This document shows positions 1 through 11,403 of a DNA stretch of 64,000 bases, piece by piece (within the stretch, counting starts at the first letter, position 1; the number at the start of each line of letters is the position of its first letter). The notes beneath the pieces were generated by a model that was not told the origin of the DNA, did no database searches, and saw only the letters and a list, made by a program, of their open reading frames with translations. The stretch covers positions 1 to 64,000 of the forward strand of contig JAKUCV010002385.1 of the NCBI GenBank assembly GCA_028386065.3, written 5' to 3'. Position numbers and translations under genes: made by a program. This stretch comes from Turnera subulata (taxonomy: Eukaryota > Streptophyta > Magnoliopsida > Malpighiales > Passifloraceae).

Positions 1-147
1 ATAAGACAGTATAATTAATTGTGCTTATGGCCCTGGATGAGGTTTTAATGGCAAAGGGAAAATATGCATATTATTATTGCATAATGGATCCATAACTGGA
101 GAACATTCAAAGAGGAATTGTCCTCATACATAAGTTTATACAGATAT

Positions 148-831
148 TTATCTGTTGGGTACAACATTGACTCTAAAACTCTGAGCCTCGTTGTTGATGA
201 TGACCCTGACACTGTCGTTCCAGGAGAACCACATACCACCCATGTTGTTTTCTCCAGGTATCTCAAACCGATTCGTTGCAGGAAAACGGAGTGGGATTAC
301 ACCATGATTTTCTCCTGCTTGCCACAAAGTCTCAGTAATCAGTACCATGTTGGGCTTGTACTGATTCTTTAGATCCCTTAAGGTACACACAAAATCTTGG
401 GACCTTCTTGCTATACCCCTGCAATTCTATAGTAGAAGTCGTACCTTAGGCCATGTAGGTGGAACCCCAGTCACCCTTGGGACGTTCTGAGCCATCATGG
501 AAACCTGATAATAACTGCTTTGATTTAAAATTTGACATGAAGGCTCTAGCTGAAATTCCTACAGTCTATTAGATATGAAAAACATAATAGAGTTAGCCGA
601 GCCATAAAAGGAAGCCCTTAGATTGCTTTGGTCCTCTAGGAAGAATGTTTCTTCCATGGGAGTTACAAAGAACCTAGATGAATAAAGTTCATCAACAAAC
701 ACTAAACGAGGAATTCTCGCCAGATCATTCGGTAATTCCTCTTGCTGCTCATTCACCATGCTATAAGCTAACCTATTCCTTCTTCCTAGAGAGGCATCCT
801 CAACAAAGAAAACAGTAGCTGGGGAAGACAT
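148..831 (-). pseudogene. Antisense LINE ORF2 endonuclease fragment inside copia copy 1
   Basis: On the minus strand a frame starts at an ATG at 831 and runs to a stop at 559. The homologous frame resumes downstream as an endonuclease N-terminus (148-390). In the second copy the same stretch is one open frame with the LINE endonuclease opening motif WNCRG, an ET pair about 30 residues later and a GGM-x-FSWND block. A TATA-like CTATAAG lies at about 893-900 in minus orientation, upstream of the ATG. The fragment ends before the catalytic GDFN and SDH motifs, so it cannot be an active nuclease. It was probably captured before the two copia copies diverged. Confidence 0.7.
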
Positions 832-955
832 TTTCCTTGTCTTGTTGAGTTTTCTGAGTATTCTGCATCTTCCTGTCTCAACCGCCTCCCCTTCTTATAG
901 TCTGAGATTAGACAGCTAGGTGTCAATTTTTCAAATGTGGACTCTTTTTTTGTCT

Positions 956-1492
956 CCGAAAAGATCAAGAAGATTTTTCGGTAATTAAAAACTTTGCATT
1001 ATTTGTCAGTAAACTCCAAAGCTTTTCAATCTTCGAGATTTTATTTTTGAAAAAGTTTGCCACTACTTTAATTATTGCTCAATAATTCTGATCTTTTTCG
1101 ACATGAGTGGCAGAAATAAGCCTAATATTGACACATATATTGCAGCCTGAAGCTAGCAATTGAGTAATTGAAACTTACCATATCCAGCCAGAAGCTGGAA
1201 TGCACTAGCCTGGAGCTAGCAATTTTAAGTGTTTAAATACACAGTTTGCACAGTCTGCAGCTGAGACCAACTAGAAGTTGGCAGATAGATATGTGATTTA
1301 TAGCTTCTATGCACCAGCCAGAAGCTGGTAAATAATTTTCCTAAGTTATTATATCCAGCCTGAAGCTGGCACATAAATAGCAGCCTGAAGTTGGTACATG
1401 GACTTATTGTTTGGCATGACCGAATGGGCCATCCCAGGTCAATAATGATGCACGAAATTTATTTGGTCATTCATTGAAAAACCAGAAGTTTT
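956..1492 (+). repeat. Cluster of YNGAA-loop mini-hairpins (copy 1, 5' cluster)
   Basis: Successive short inverted repeats with different stems flank a similar 5-nt loop. Stem/loop/stem positions: 956-966/967-971/972-981 (one bulge), 1183-1188/1189-1193/1194-1199 (TCCAGC, CAGAA), 1205-1209/1210-1214/1215-1219 (CTAGC, CTGGA), 1267-1271/1272-1276/1277-1281 (CCAAC, TAGAA), 1313-1318/1319-1323/1324-1329 (ACCAGC, CAGAA), 1355-1359/1360-1364/1365-1369 (CCAGC, CTGAA), and 1478-1482/1483-1487/1488-1492 (AAAAC, CAGAA). A bulged one starts at 1140. The function is unknown. Confidence 0.75.
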
Positions 1493-2256
1493 ACAATCAA
1501 TGAATTTCCACGTGTTTGTTTGCTGCGAAATTAATTATACGGCCTTCCTAAGATGAGATTGGCCTAGAATCACCAGCAAGTTTGGAAATAATTTAGGGAC
1601 ATGTACACGGACTAATAAATCCGCCGTGTTGACCATCTAGGTAATTTTTACGATGCATCGACTAGATGGTCTATTGTGTGACGCAAGTTGGCATTGTGCG
1701 CACTTATTTTGATGATTAAGCCACTTGCGGGTACATATCCCTACTTATGTTATTAGACTATATGTCTAGATAATGCTGGTATATTTCTTCAATGGATAAT
1801 GTATATCATTGGAAATAAACCCAAATAGATCTGGGGGAATATTGATAATTGATTGCAGGACCATTGTTAATGAAATATTACTGTTTGAGAAAATGGTATT
1901 TTATATGCAGCAACACTTGTGTGCATCAAGCCAACAAGTTATCATAAGGTCTCCCCATTTAATTGGTTCATGGTCACGAACCTAGTAACTCCCATCTTCG
2001 GACCGTTGGTTATACAGTATATAATGCTCCACCACAGTATAGTAAAGATGGTCCTTAAAGAAGGTTGGGAATAGATGTTGGGTATAAAAATCTCCATCAA
2101 TTACAAAGTAATTGAAACCATTGACTAACGATTGGAGATTTGTTAATTTGACGATAGAGTTTACCCAACATCAGGGGGAGAAAGTAAGCAGCTGGATCAA
2201 GATATTATTGAAATATATTATCAATATATAGTTGTTGATCCTCAAACAAATTAGTG

Positions 2257-2552
2257 TGAACCTGAAGTTCAAAAGATGATTCATTTGCAGGAAAATTGAT
2301 ATGCAAGTGCCAGACACATAAAGTGACCAAATCTTGTATACCAGCTGCAAATGCTCCTGTTCAAATTAATGTTCCAGAAGAACAAGAATAGTATGCAAAT
2401 GAATCTAAAGTACGCAAGAAGCGTAGAATATACTCGGTTCCAAAAGAAAACAAAATTCTCGATAGAGAGAAAGGAGCAAAAGAGATAAGATGGCCCCAGT
2501 TAGAAAAGATGGCCTCCAGTAGAGGTTCATATTAAATGTCCTCCAGAAGAGG
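2257..2552 (+). repeat. Second cluster of YNGAA-loop mini-hairpins (copy 1)
   Basis: Hairpins are at 2257-2271 (TGAAC stem, CTGAA loop), 2370-2384 (TGTTC stem, CAGAA loop), 2411-2425 (TACGC stem, AAGAA loop), 2513-2525 (CCTC stem, CAGTA loop) and 2540-2552 (CCTC stem, CAGAA loop). More of the same type occur in the RT remnant at 3100-3116 (GAATCC/GGATTC, CTGAA), 3118-3134 (AGTTGC/GCAACT, TTGAA) and 3382-3396 (AAAGC/GCTTT, CTGAA). The 3100 and 3118 hairpins overlap codons for the conserved IPEGF and LPEA motifs, so coding may explain those two. Confidence 0.7.
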
Positions 2553-2758
2553 TCTTCTGACACAATTGATAAAGTTCCAGAAGTAACACAGGTATCTGAA
2601 ATAAATGAAAATGATGAGATCTCAATTACAGTGTCAGGAATGTGATGGAACCGACGTGAAATAACCGTCGACGGAATATTTGTTTTATTTATAATATAGC
2701 GCTAAATAAAATGAGGATCATGAACCTACATCTAGTGGTCAATGTAGGCGTAGAATGA

Positions 2759-3930
2759 TTGGTCAAATTGAGAAACATGATTAAGGCTGTGTTAGACTCG
2801 CAAGTGAAGCAAGATATTTTCCGGACCTGTAGTCCGTACACCAGATGGTGTAGAACCAGTCGATTGAAAAATGGGTATTTGTGCAAAAAGGAAATCATAA
2901 TAGAGAAATTCAAAGCACGGCTTATCGCACAAGGTTTTACCCAAACGACTTGATATTAATTGTGAGGAGATATACTCCCTTGTGGTGGATGCAATTATTT
3001 TTGATAAGTCTGGCATAATATGAAAAATTAGAAACGCATCTAATAGATGCCCTTACAGCCTATATTTCTATGGATCCATATATCATGACGTATATAAGAG
3101 AATCCCTGAAGGATTCAAGTTGCTTGAAGCAACTAATTCCCGGGAATATACAAAATTAAGTTAAATTGATGGTTTAAACCAATTTGCGTGTGCATAGTAT
3201 AAAGTATGTGCATGAATTTATTTTTGCTTATGTTGATAATTCATATGTATTTTTGTAATTTAAATATTATTGGAACTCCTGGAGAAGCTTCCAAATGCCG
3301 TGCTATGATGAAAAATCTCATAAAGAATTAGATTGGTCCTGAAGTACCCTATCTAAGTGCAATTTATCTTGCTAGTAACATAAAGCCTGAAGCTTTTGCT
3401 ATAAATTTATTTGCAAAATATAATTTTGCTCTAACGTATTTATATTGGAATATAATATATAAATACATATTCTATTATCTTGTTATATGGAATTATTTTA
3501 ACCTTGTGAGGCCAAGGTGCATCTAGTTGGTTTTGCAGATGTAGGTCTTTTATTTGATCCACATAAAGCACAGGCAGATACATCAAGTATCATTGTGACC
3601 AGAAAACAAAGTATCGTTGTTGCCTCTTCAAATAATGGAGAAATTGTGTTCATACATGAAGTTAGCCGAGAATGTGCTTGGCTAAGATCGATGATGCAGC
3701 ATAGTCAAGATTCATATGGATTAGTTAGCGAGGAAGATGTTCCAACGACGATTTATGAAGATAATGCTAGCTGCATTGCCCAATTGAAGGGAGGATACAT
3801 CAAGAATCATTCAAGTGACATCTGGCAGATTTATTTACAAAATCAGTTCCTACTACAACTTTTGAAGAATTGATGAAGAGGATTGGTTTATGGAGGATTC
3901 GAGATATCAAGGGATGCCAAAATCAGGGGG
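2759..3930 (+). pseudogene. Copia pol remnant (RT and RNase H), copy 1
   Basis: Near 2810-2960 the three frames together spell a copia RT start: a block resembling KWVFVRK followed by KARLIAQGFTQ. The IPEGF motif is near 3100 and a decayed NIIGTP block near 3265. The RNase H-like end is better preserved: the frame 3517-3873 reads LVGFADVG, then a DPHKA segment, ASSNNGEIVFIHE, a SRECAWLRSM block and YEDNASCIAQL. It continues after a frameshift towards 3935. The central RT with its YVDD region is deleted or scrambled. It cannot encode an active polyprotein. Confidence 0.85.
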
Positions 3931-4058
3931 AGTAGAATACGCACTCTTTTTTCCTTCACCAAGTTTTTGTCCCACTAGGTTTTTCTTGGTAAGGTTTTTA
4001 ACGAGGCAATACTTCCTAAGCGTATTCTATCTAAGGTGCAATGGCATTCAAGGGGGAG

Positions 4059-4560
4059 TGTTATAAATAAATTATGGTGAATGTCATTGTTACCATCCAG
4101 TAAAACTCATTTTTACCATACCCAAATTTACCCCCGGTAAATACTTTACCCATACACCAAACTTCTACTTGGAATTATCTCTTTGGCTAATTACCTCCAT
4201 AATTCCATTTGTCCTAATCCTAATATCATCTTCCTTTACCTAACATCCCTTTGATTTTATCCTTTTATATTAATCATACTTATTTGTTTTTATCCTCCCA
4301 TTTCCAACTATAAATACCCCTTCATTCCTTCACTTTTCATACACTTACATCCCACCATAAACTTCACTCTCTTCTCATTTCCACAAACCTCTCTTCTCCA
4401 TCTCCCTCCATCTATATTTTATTATTCTACATTATTATTATTATCAAAGTTACATTATTACCATTAAAGTTGTATTACTTTCATCAAGATTGTATTATTA
4501 CCTTGATCAAGCTTGTATTATTCCATCAAGAAATGAAGTTCATCTCCCAATTTTATAACA
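4059..4560 (+). repeat. 3' LTR of copia copy 1 (502 bp)
   Basis: The LTR starts right after the polypurine tract and is bounded by a perfect 8-bp terminal inverted repeat, TGTTATAA at 4059-4066 and TTATAACA at 4553-4560. A TATA box CTATAAATA lies at 4308-4316, giving a plausible U3/R boundary near 4340. The downstream part contains near-tandem units built on TCAAGATTGTATTATTACC-like words. The partner LTR is outside the window, so the target duplication (4561-4565, GCTCG) cannot be confirmed. Apart from the first nine bases it does not resemble the 195-bp LTR of copy 2. Confidence 0.8.
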
Positions 4561-4565
4561 GCTCG

Positions 4566-6860
4566 TGTTTACTTTCTGTAGTTCTTTTTTCTCCTTGGTC
4601 AAGTTGCGAAGGAGTTGCAGCAAGCTTAGAGTGTCTTAGATTTTGTGCCTTGACCTTTGGGGTCTCACTAATCCCAGTAGCAAAAAAAGCATGCAATGAA
4701 GGTGCTATACATATAAATTGTAATTAGAACACAAAATGTAAAGCATGCAATGAAGGTGTTATGTTTTTGTCTTATTGAGTATCCCGTGTTAACAAATGTC
4801 TACTCTCTCACCGGCTTTGATCAACATTTGTACCGTGGACACCATACATGCCAACGTAACTGAGCGTACTCCATATAAATCTCCAAATTTTGAACTCTTT
4901 ACGGAACTCGAAAAACTTGAATTTGAATTTTATTTATTAATTAAATAAATTTATTTTCTTGTGACCTGCAAATAAGCTCAGTAGCTGTAACTAATTGTCG
5001 GTTCTTTTCCACTTCCAATTCATAGAACGGGGCTACAAATTTTGGAGCTGGAGGGAGGTAGCAAGGAGCTTTTGATTTGTGGCTTCAAATTGTGCAGGGT
5101 ATCATTTCGTCAAGTGCAGTGTATCATTTCGTCAAGTTGCGGTTTGGAAGTCATCGACGATTGACAAACAACCTAATCGCTGTCCAGCCTATTAAAAGGC
5201 ACGAACTTTTTGCTCTAAGTCAAAATATTTAAGGCACCAATTGGAAGGTCAACTTTGGATTATATATGCATACTCTAGAGTCTAGCCACATGGGTATACT
5301 GTCGCTCTCTAATCCATCCTGTGGGTTATCTCCGACAAAATTTAAGGTAGTTGAGGCCAAATCTCAATTAACACTTAGATCAATATTTTTTAAATGTTTT
5401 CTTTTTCTTGTAAAACCACGATTCTATATATGCTTAATAATCCACAAAGTACAATGTAATATTATTTTTAAAAGTATGAAAGTAAATTCAAGTAAAAAAT
5501 ATTACCTAATTAAGACGCCAATGGTTGGTTATCTATTATTGTGTTTTGTATTGGATTTTTATGTAATCAAATAATTTCTTATATTATATATGAAACATTA
5601 AGACAATTGTTTAACAGTTAATTTCAACAAAATATTTGTGTTAATTTAACAATAATATATTTTATTTTCGATAACCACATGTGTCTCTACTACTACTATC
5701 CTAATTAATATAATATATAGTATTATGCTGTATACTAGTACTGGATAGTAATAATAAATAAAAAATAATGATATTAATACAAAGTCTAGCTTATAAGTAG
5801 TAAAAATTAGTTATTAATTAGTTGTACTTAGATTTAGTGTAAAATTGTAATATTTGATAATTTTTTTTTCATAAATCAGTCACAAAAATTTAATAAGATA
5901 GTCTTAATATTTAGAATATTATTGAATGAATAAAGACCCATTAAGGAGAGCCATGAATATTTTATCCCCCATCTAGTATGGCAGCCGACGTCTATGTAGG
6001 AAGTCAGGCAGGATGGGGTAATCCGGGATATGTATGTATACAAGTTATCGCCAATTCTTTTTCCAACCTTTTGGGACCAATGGTGAGCCCCACCGCCTTG
6101 ACAGCCCCCAAAGAAGAAGAATTTTTCTATTGGAAGAAGTCATGCCAGGATGGAATTTTAATTTGAATCTCATTTGGCAACATCGATATCGCTCGCTGTC
6201 TGTCATGACATGCACCAAATTGTCAGTTGGCTTCGTTAGATTGCGGTCTGGCCATTTCCACCATTTTGCTTTTAGCAGAGAACGAAATCAGATGGTCAGA
6301 AAATAATGTTAATCTCTCCCTTCGAATTGGATAACATGTAACCTCCAGCCGACTGGCCGCAACTTGTATACTTCAAATCATCATCAATTGTAACACTTCT
6401 TCCGCGAGCTAATTGGTACAATTTCCAATTCTATAAATTAAGGCGTATATATCAACTTTCATTCTTGAATGTACCAAAGTTATTCAAGTCAAACAAGAAA
6501 CCATTAATCAGATTCTCTTGAAGACATAAGAATATATATACGGGTCGAAAAGAATTGGAGTTTGACAGAATACTTGCTTGCCATTCTCGAACCGGAATTA
6601 ATCTGGTACAAAGTTGTAATCCGTTTGAAACCAAATTTAGTAATGAATGAATAAAATTTAGTAAGGTCATGTGGAGTGAAATCGGTACAAGGCAGTTAAA
6701 ACCAAGATGAACAAGCAATCATTTGGTTATTACATGTATACGTAATACAATCATCCCAAAGAGACATCTGATAGCCATCCATCCTACAATATTTTGATGA
6801 AGATACTGACTAGTAATTTTACGGCAGTCACTTGGTAATATACTGCGCCACGGCCATGTG
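4566..6860. other. Intergenic, AT-rich
   Basis: I see no supported gene here. Short open frames at 5266-5574 and 5978-6306 have no recognisable motif and no homologue I can name. Around 5580-5940 the sequence is very AT-rich. No tRNA, MITE ends or LTR ends were recognised. Confidence 0.5.
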
Positions 6861-6861
6861 A

Positions 6862-7188
6862 TCAACGGCCGCCGGAGATGTCGCACCGGCATAGAGGACA
6901 AGAGTCATAACGGGAGAGCCAAGAGGAGATACAAGTTGCATGGTAGACGTGGCCGCAGGAGACTCGTTTGCCACCTATATCTGGTGAGAAACCCTCCATG
7001 CAAATCGAGCAAATGGAATCCTCATCTGGCAAAACTGTTGGCATTTCCGCCACCAAAGAGTTTGCTGTTGTGATTTGTTGATCGGGGGAACTCTCCGGCA
7101 GTGTCAGCGCCTCATCGAGGTCAAAGCTTGAATCAATCAAACATCTCAAATAAGTACTGTTGGAGTCTGAAGAGGAGAATTTGGCCAT
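6862..7188 (-). CDS. RING-H2 finger protein, putative E3 ubiquitin ligase
   Basis: This is a 108-aa single-exon protein. Its C-terminal half holds a complete RING-H2 domain with metal ligands Cys60, Cys63, Cys78, His80, His83, Cys86, Cys97 and Cys100 (CSIC, CGHVYHATC and CPLC blocks) and a Trp (W90) between the sixth and seventh ligands. Such proteins recruit an E2 and ubiquitinate targets. The N-terminal half is acidic and Ser-rich with no membrane segment, so it is probably soluble, unlike ATL-type RING-H2 proteins. The start is the only in-frame ATG before the domain, and a TATA box lies about 110 bp upstream. Being short and intronless, it resembles stress-inducible plant RING-H2 genes. 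The substrate is unknown. Confidence 0.85.
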   Translation of the reverse strand: MAKFSSSDSNSTYLRCLIDSSFDLDEALTLPESSPDQQITTANSLVAEMPTVLPDEDSICSICMEGFSPDIGGKRVSCGHVYHATCISSWLSRYDSCPLCRCDISGGR

Positions 7189-7295
7189 GTTTAACTAGAA
7201 AGAGTACAGGAGGAAGATACAGCAACAGAGCAAGGCAAGTCTAGAGGTAGATGTGTTTAGATAAGGCAATGCCAATTGCTGAAAAAATCTTTGCT

Positions 7296-7304
7296 CTATT
7301 TATA
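7296..7304 (-). promoter_or_regulatory. TATA box of the RING-H2 gene
   Basis: Read on the minus strand, this is TATAAATAG, 108 bp upstream of the ATG at 7188. It predicts a leader of about 75 nt. Confidence 0.6.
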
Positions 7305-7309
7305 GAGCC

Positions 7310-8405
7310 GAAAACCCAATATTTGTAAATGTGTTAATTAGTTAATCCTGTTAGATGGGTCAGGGGAAAAGGGAAGACTTGTTTAGAATTTGCTGTGGTA
7401 ATAAATTATGGCCGCCTCTCATTATTGCTTTCTCAAGTGGCTGCCTTGGTGGGGGATACACATAGGCGCCCCATGAAATTGACAAAACTTTTTTGAACAA
7501 AGTCCAATTGGGGGGATAACAAATTGTCCAACTCAAAAATTAACTGGGAGACTCGGTTACTTGCATGTTAATTAAGACTTATATATGTCAAAGGCCTTTG
7601 CCTGAGGGAGATACATATACACAAACATGCAAAAGTTTTGGAGGATAATGCATGCACCGATACAATTTCCCCGCAAGAGCAATCGTTCCATTTGTTCTTG
7701 TTCAACCTGCTGGGACAACGGTTTCATAATGTTAGCGTGACAAAGTCTCGTAAGATCGGAAAGGTTGACCAACTTAGAGTTTTAACTTTTTATTTACAAA
7801 ACGGTAAACACATGTAATTTCCATTTGGGTAATATTTACTGGTTATGCGTCATCTATGATGGAGGGCACGCGACATAAGCATGCATCGTGCAGGGGATTA
7901 TTCAAAATCCATGCCTTTTTTTTTGTTATTACTATCAAGTTTTCTAATAAAAAACTTACCCATTTTTTTAAATAAAGATAGCTATATTAATCAGTAAAAG
8001 GCAACAGCTAAAATGGAATTGCTATCGATCCGTTGTTCATGGGCACCAACCCCATGAACAATAGCATGCCGTTGTGAACTTAAATTGTACATATGTGAGA
8101 TGCCAAAAGCGTCAATCACCGATGTGAATGTCAACGTGAGGCAAGGCCGCGGCCTGGGCATTAAATATGAGGTTCGATTTGTCAAAAGAAAAAAGAAATA
8201 ATGAGGGATGGGATTAACTGTAGTGCATTTCGTTATCATTTCCTGGATGCCAAAAGGCCTGCTTGGATATATCTGTTACACTAGATTTCACATTAAATAT
8301 GTCGAAAACGTGAAGTCCTTAATGATAAACTACTTGTAAGAAGTTTAAACATAAAAGTGGATCTCTTAAAGATCATAAAAGGGATTGGTATCACCCACTT
8401 TCCGC
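7310..8405. other. Intergenic, nothing recognised
   Basis: AT-rich spacer upstream of the RING-H2 gene. Short frames at 7572-7772 and 7991-8239 lack any motif and are treated as chance. Confidence 0.5.
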
Positions 8406-8409
8406 TATC

Positions 8410-8593
8410 CTCCCTCCATGCTCGAAATACTGACACTACTTAAGGATTTTAAATTTGTTCCAAAAACATTTGTCGCAGTTCAATATGCCTTGAATGTGTT
8501 TTTTTGTTATATTTTTCATTCATCCGACCAAATAATTACATTTATTTTGTCTAGTATTCCTTAAGCGTGAGTATTTTTACATTCTAAGGAGAT
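8410..8593. mobile_element. Stowaway-like MITE
   Basis: The left end begins CTCCCTCC, followed by a GAAATACTGACAC block typical of Stowaway ends. The right end carries the degenerate complement (GTGAGTATTT, then AAGGAGA). Internal words, TTAAGGATTTTA followed by TTTGTTCCAAAA, recur in the copy at 29843-30048. The right boundary is approximate. Confidence 0.5.
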
Positions 8594-8937
8594 GTGGGTT
8601 TTTTGGGCTAGTTGTGTTTAGGTCAAGAGCAAAGTCTTAATTAATTTTGATGGGAGGAGCCGAAAAGAGTTATAAGTAAAACGAGTCAAAATTAGTACAT
8701 AATCAAAGTAGGTGTACTGTACTGTAATGGATCATACATGGAATTAATCTTGTTGATTAAATTAAATCATCATTAAATTCTAATTTTTGTTTCTAATATT
8801 GGTTTTGTAAATATCACTTCAATTTAACTAAGTAAATAAAGTAGATCATCAAATATTTTAAAATTCGTAAAATATTATGAGGCAAGGATAATTTCATGGC
8901 GGGTGTATAGAAATTGTGCTATTGATAGTGGTCCTAT

Positions 8938-9024
8938 CTCATAAGGGTGACGCATCGAACCACAAAAAGAGATTAGTTCGATTATCGACTAGGATACTCT
9001 TCTAGTATTAAAAAAAAAAAAAAA
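8938..9024 (+). mobile_element. SINE-like unit with poly-A tail
   Basis: A short unit contains a box-B-like AGTTCGATTAT near 8973 and ends in CTAGTATT followed by a run of A (9010-9024). The tail resembles those of the SINE at 29460 and the LINE ending at 45462. Box A and target duplications are not clear. Confidence 0.4.
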
Positions 9025-10160
9025 TTTGTGGCGGATTGTCTCTGAGAAAACAAGGAGTTTTTAATGTCGACTTTTGAGAACCCGCCTGAATGGGAGTCTG
9101 TATTTGGCTATGTTGTGTAATATTTTTTTTAACTCTTTAATAAAAGTATATATCAAAGGAAAAATATGCCCAATGGTGGTTTAAAGGCTATTTTTCAAAC
9201 TTTGAAATGCTCTGTTCTGAAAATCGTGCCCTTCATCTTCCTCCAACTAAAATATGAAAAATGAACCTTGAACCTCGCCAGATTCCACTTGTGAGAAGCT
9301 TTCTTTCCCCTTCCTCCCCTACGTTATCCAACTACTCATGTCTATGGTTCTCCATACTTGTTATACCTCATGTTTTGTTGCATCTTATTATTTTGGAAGT
9401 GTTCTTGGTTAAGCCCTTTGCTAGCTTTCACCATCTCCCTCCTATTCCATGCTTTACATCTAATAAAACGTCCTATATGCTCCTAGTTTGAGGCTTTTAG
9501 CTCCTTACAATTCTGATGAGCTATGGTGGATGGTGTATGCACACCAAGTGTTTGGCGAATTGCCTAAGTCTAGCATGACCACTGCACCATCCTCGTAAGG
9601 TTAGTGGTTTCGCTTGTAATCGTTAGAGGGTCCCGAGATCGTTCAGTATCTTTGGTAACCTCACTTTTCAGTCCCAGATTAATCCGAATTTTGGGTCTTT
9701 TTTACCCCAATTTTATCAAGTTTAAAAAAAGCTCTCAAGTTTTGCTTGAGGAGTTTTGCTGGTGCTACTAGATGGGATTTAGAAGCAACAGTTGCAATGG
9801 CAGAGGAGTGGTCGCCGGCGACGGCAGCGGCAGTGACGACAGTGACGGTGAGGGTGATGGTCGGCCATGTTCGCGCCAGAAGGGAGGTTGATAAAGACCA
9901 TGGCGTTGATGGAAGAAGCAAGATCAAGAAAGTGCTGAGAAGTCAGCACCAATGGACATCAATCTCAATTTGGTTGATAGAATTGCAAAAAAAATATGGA
10001 AAAAGAGTGCTCTCCAACTCTTAGAAGGCGATGCTTGGATTAGCCAACCCAATGTCATCCTAAACAAGGCGATTAAAGAAAATTCCGGAGAAGCAATCGG
10101 TACTGGCCTGAGTGATTATTCAAATCAAGCCTTCTTCTCTTTTATTAGATATGTGTTGTG

Positions 10161-10355
10161 TGTTATAAAACGAACGTGGAAAATGGACGTCACTGTGTCC
10201 ACCTACCACATCAATATATATTGTACTAATATGCAGTAACGAAAAATAACAAAAAACTGAGCTCGACAGCTCATTCCTTCCCTTCACTGTCTCCTTCCTT
10301 ATTCTCCTCCATTTCTTCCTTTCATTAAACACTAAAACAGGTATTATTTACAACA
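10161..10355 (+). repeat. 5' LTR of copia copy 2 (195 bp)
   Basis: It matches 16176-16370 with only a few differences. No strong TATA box is visible; the best candidate is the AATATATATTG near 10213. The sequence CGTTATCAGCACGAG follows at 10356-10370, where a primer-binding site is expected. Confidence 0.95.
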
Positions 10356-10357
10356 CG

Positions 10358-10370
10358 TTATCAGCACGAG
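10358..10370 (+). other. Putative primer-binding site
   Basis: TTATCAGCACGAG begins two bases after the 5' LTR. It differs from the usual TGGTATCAGAGC site (3' end of initiator tRNA-Met). Its complement CTCGTGCTGATAA resembles an anticodon arm of isoleucine-type tRNA, which would suggest a half-tRNA primer. The tRNA assignment comes from memory and is tentative. Confidence 0.45.
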
Positions 10371-10969
10371 TTGTTCTCTACCCGAGTATGGTTTTTCCGA
10401 GCAGAAAAAAAAAAACAGAAAAAGGAAGGAAGAAGATGAACAGTGCGCCACCTCGGGTTACTATTCATGGCGAAGAGCTCCGGGCCACCTCTCGTCTCAC
10501 CACCACCACCAGTTCCATCGCCACGCCGTCACCGACCTGCCACTGCTTTCCCCGTCCTCTCCCATCGCCGGACGCGCCACCGGGAGAGGAAAACCTGACG
10601 GCCATACCCGACGACCCGGCAAGCCCCGTCGGGTCTGCCCCCTCCCACCTGCAGCGAGCCTCCTTCTCGACGCCTGCCGTTGTCGTCCCGCTCGTCGCCG
10701 CCCCGCCCTTTCCTTCTCCACGCCGCCGCCGTTGCTCTGTGGAGACGAGCCGACGAGACAGCCACCCGAGATCGACCCGCCGCTCTCGAACCCATCGTGA
10801 CCCCGCTAGCCGACGGCAGCAGCGCCTCCTCCTACCGCCGCCTTTTCTCCTACCATGCTCGTCTCCGCCTAGCGCCGTCTGCCACTCGCTGCTCGCCTTG
10901 TCTCACCGTCGCCAAGGTTGAGGACGACCTCTGCCGATTTCTGCAAACGGGTCGGGGCCTTGGTCTCAA

Positions 10970-11049
10970 GACCTGGGCTGGTGCACATGGGCCTTGGACG
11001 CGGGCCTATGACCTGGGTTGGTGCACATGGGCCTTGGACGCGGACCTGT
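10970..11049 (+). repeat. 40-bp tandem duplication in copia leader
   Basis: Two 40-bp units (10970-11009 and 11010-11049) each contain GACCTGGG, GGTGCACATGGGCC and TTGGACGCG blocks. They lie in a TGGGCC-rich stretch that ends in a purine tract (about 11141-11225). Confidence 0.8.
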
Positions 11050-11324
11050 GCGGGTCAGCATGTTTTGGGCCAGCGCCTGGCCTGAATTTTTGGCCTGGGT
11101 TTTACACCTGGGCTGCACAATACAAGGCCCAAATTTTTTTAAAAAAAAAAAGAAAAAAAAGGAAGAAGAAAAAAAAGGAAAAACAAGAGAAAAGAAAAAG
11201 AGAGAAAAACAAGAAAAGGAAAATATATTCTACTTAATAAAAGAGGGGAGAATTTATACTGCTGAAAGATTTATCGAGTAAGCGTATATACCCTCTATTA
11301 TTATGCTTTACTTAGTATTCAATA

Positions 11325-11403
11325 TTGGCCGACTAAGCCGCCTTATCTCTTTGTTGGCCGGCTAAGCCGCCTTATCTATTTGTTGGCCGGCTAAGCCGCC
11401 TTC
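11325..11403 (+). repeat. 29-bp tandem repeat in copia leader
   Basis: Nearly three units built on TTGGCCGGCTAAGCCGCCTT have a period of 29 bp. GGCCGGC and GGCTAAGCC give each unit internal dyad symmetry. Confidence 0.8.

Larger units (their letters stand above)
1..4560 (+). mobile_element. Ty1/copia LTR retrotransposon, 3' part (copy 1)
   Basis: The window opens inside a degenerate copia element that ends with a polypurine tract (4050-4058, AAGGGGGAG) and a 3' LTR (4059-4560). Recognisable pol pieces on the + strand are a reverse transcriptase block near 2810-3160 and an RNase H block at 3517-3930. The internal region aligns with 12295-16175 of the second copy over nearly all its length, with substitutions and small indels. 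An antisense LINE fragment (148-831) and clusters of short hairpins sit 5' of the RT remnant. Stops and frameshifts make it non-autonomous. The 5' LTR, PBS and gag region would lie before base 1. Confidence 0.9.

Noticed and set aside
5978..6306. Overlapping short + frames
   Set aside because: No motif, no splice-supported extension and no promoter signal.
9679..10239. Possible host gene around the GC-rich stretch at 9780-9900
   Set aside because: Frames are short and conflicting, and the segment lies within a probable poly-A retroposon; no domain was recognised.
10388..10921. Pro/Arg-rich open frame of 177 codons in the copia leader
   Set aside because: It arises from GC-rich low-complexity sequence, overlaps equally long frames on both strands, shows no gag motif and ends before any conserved domain.
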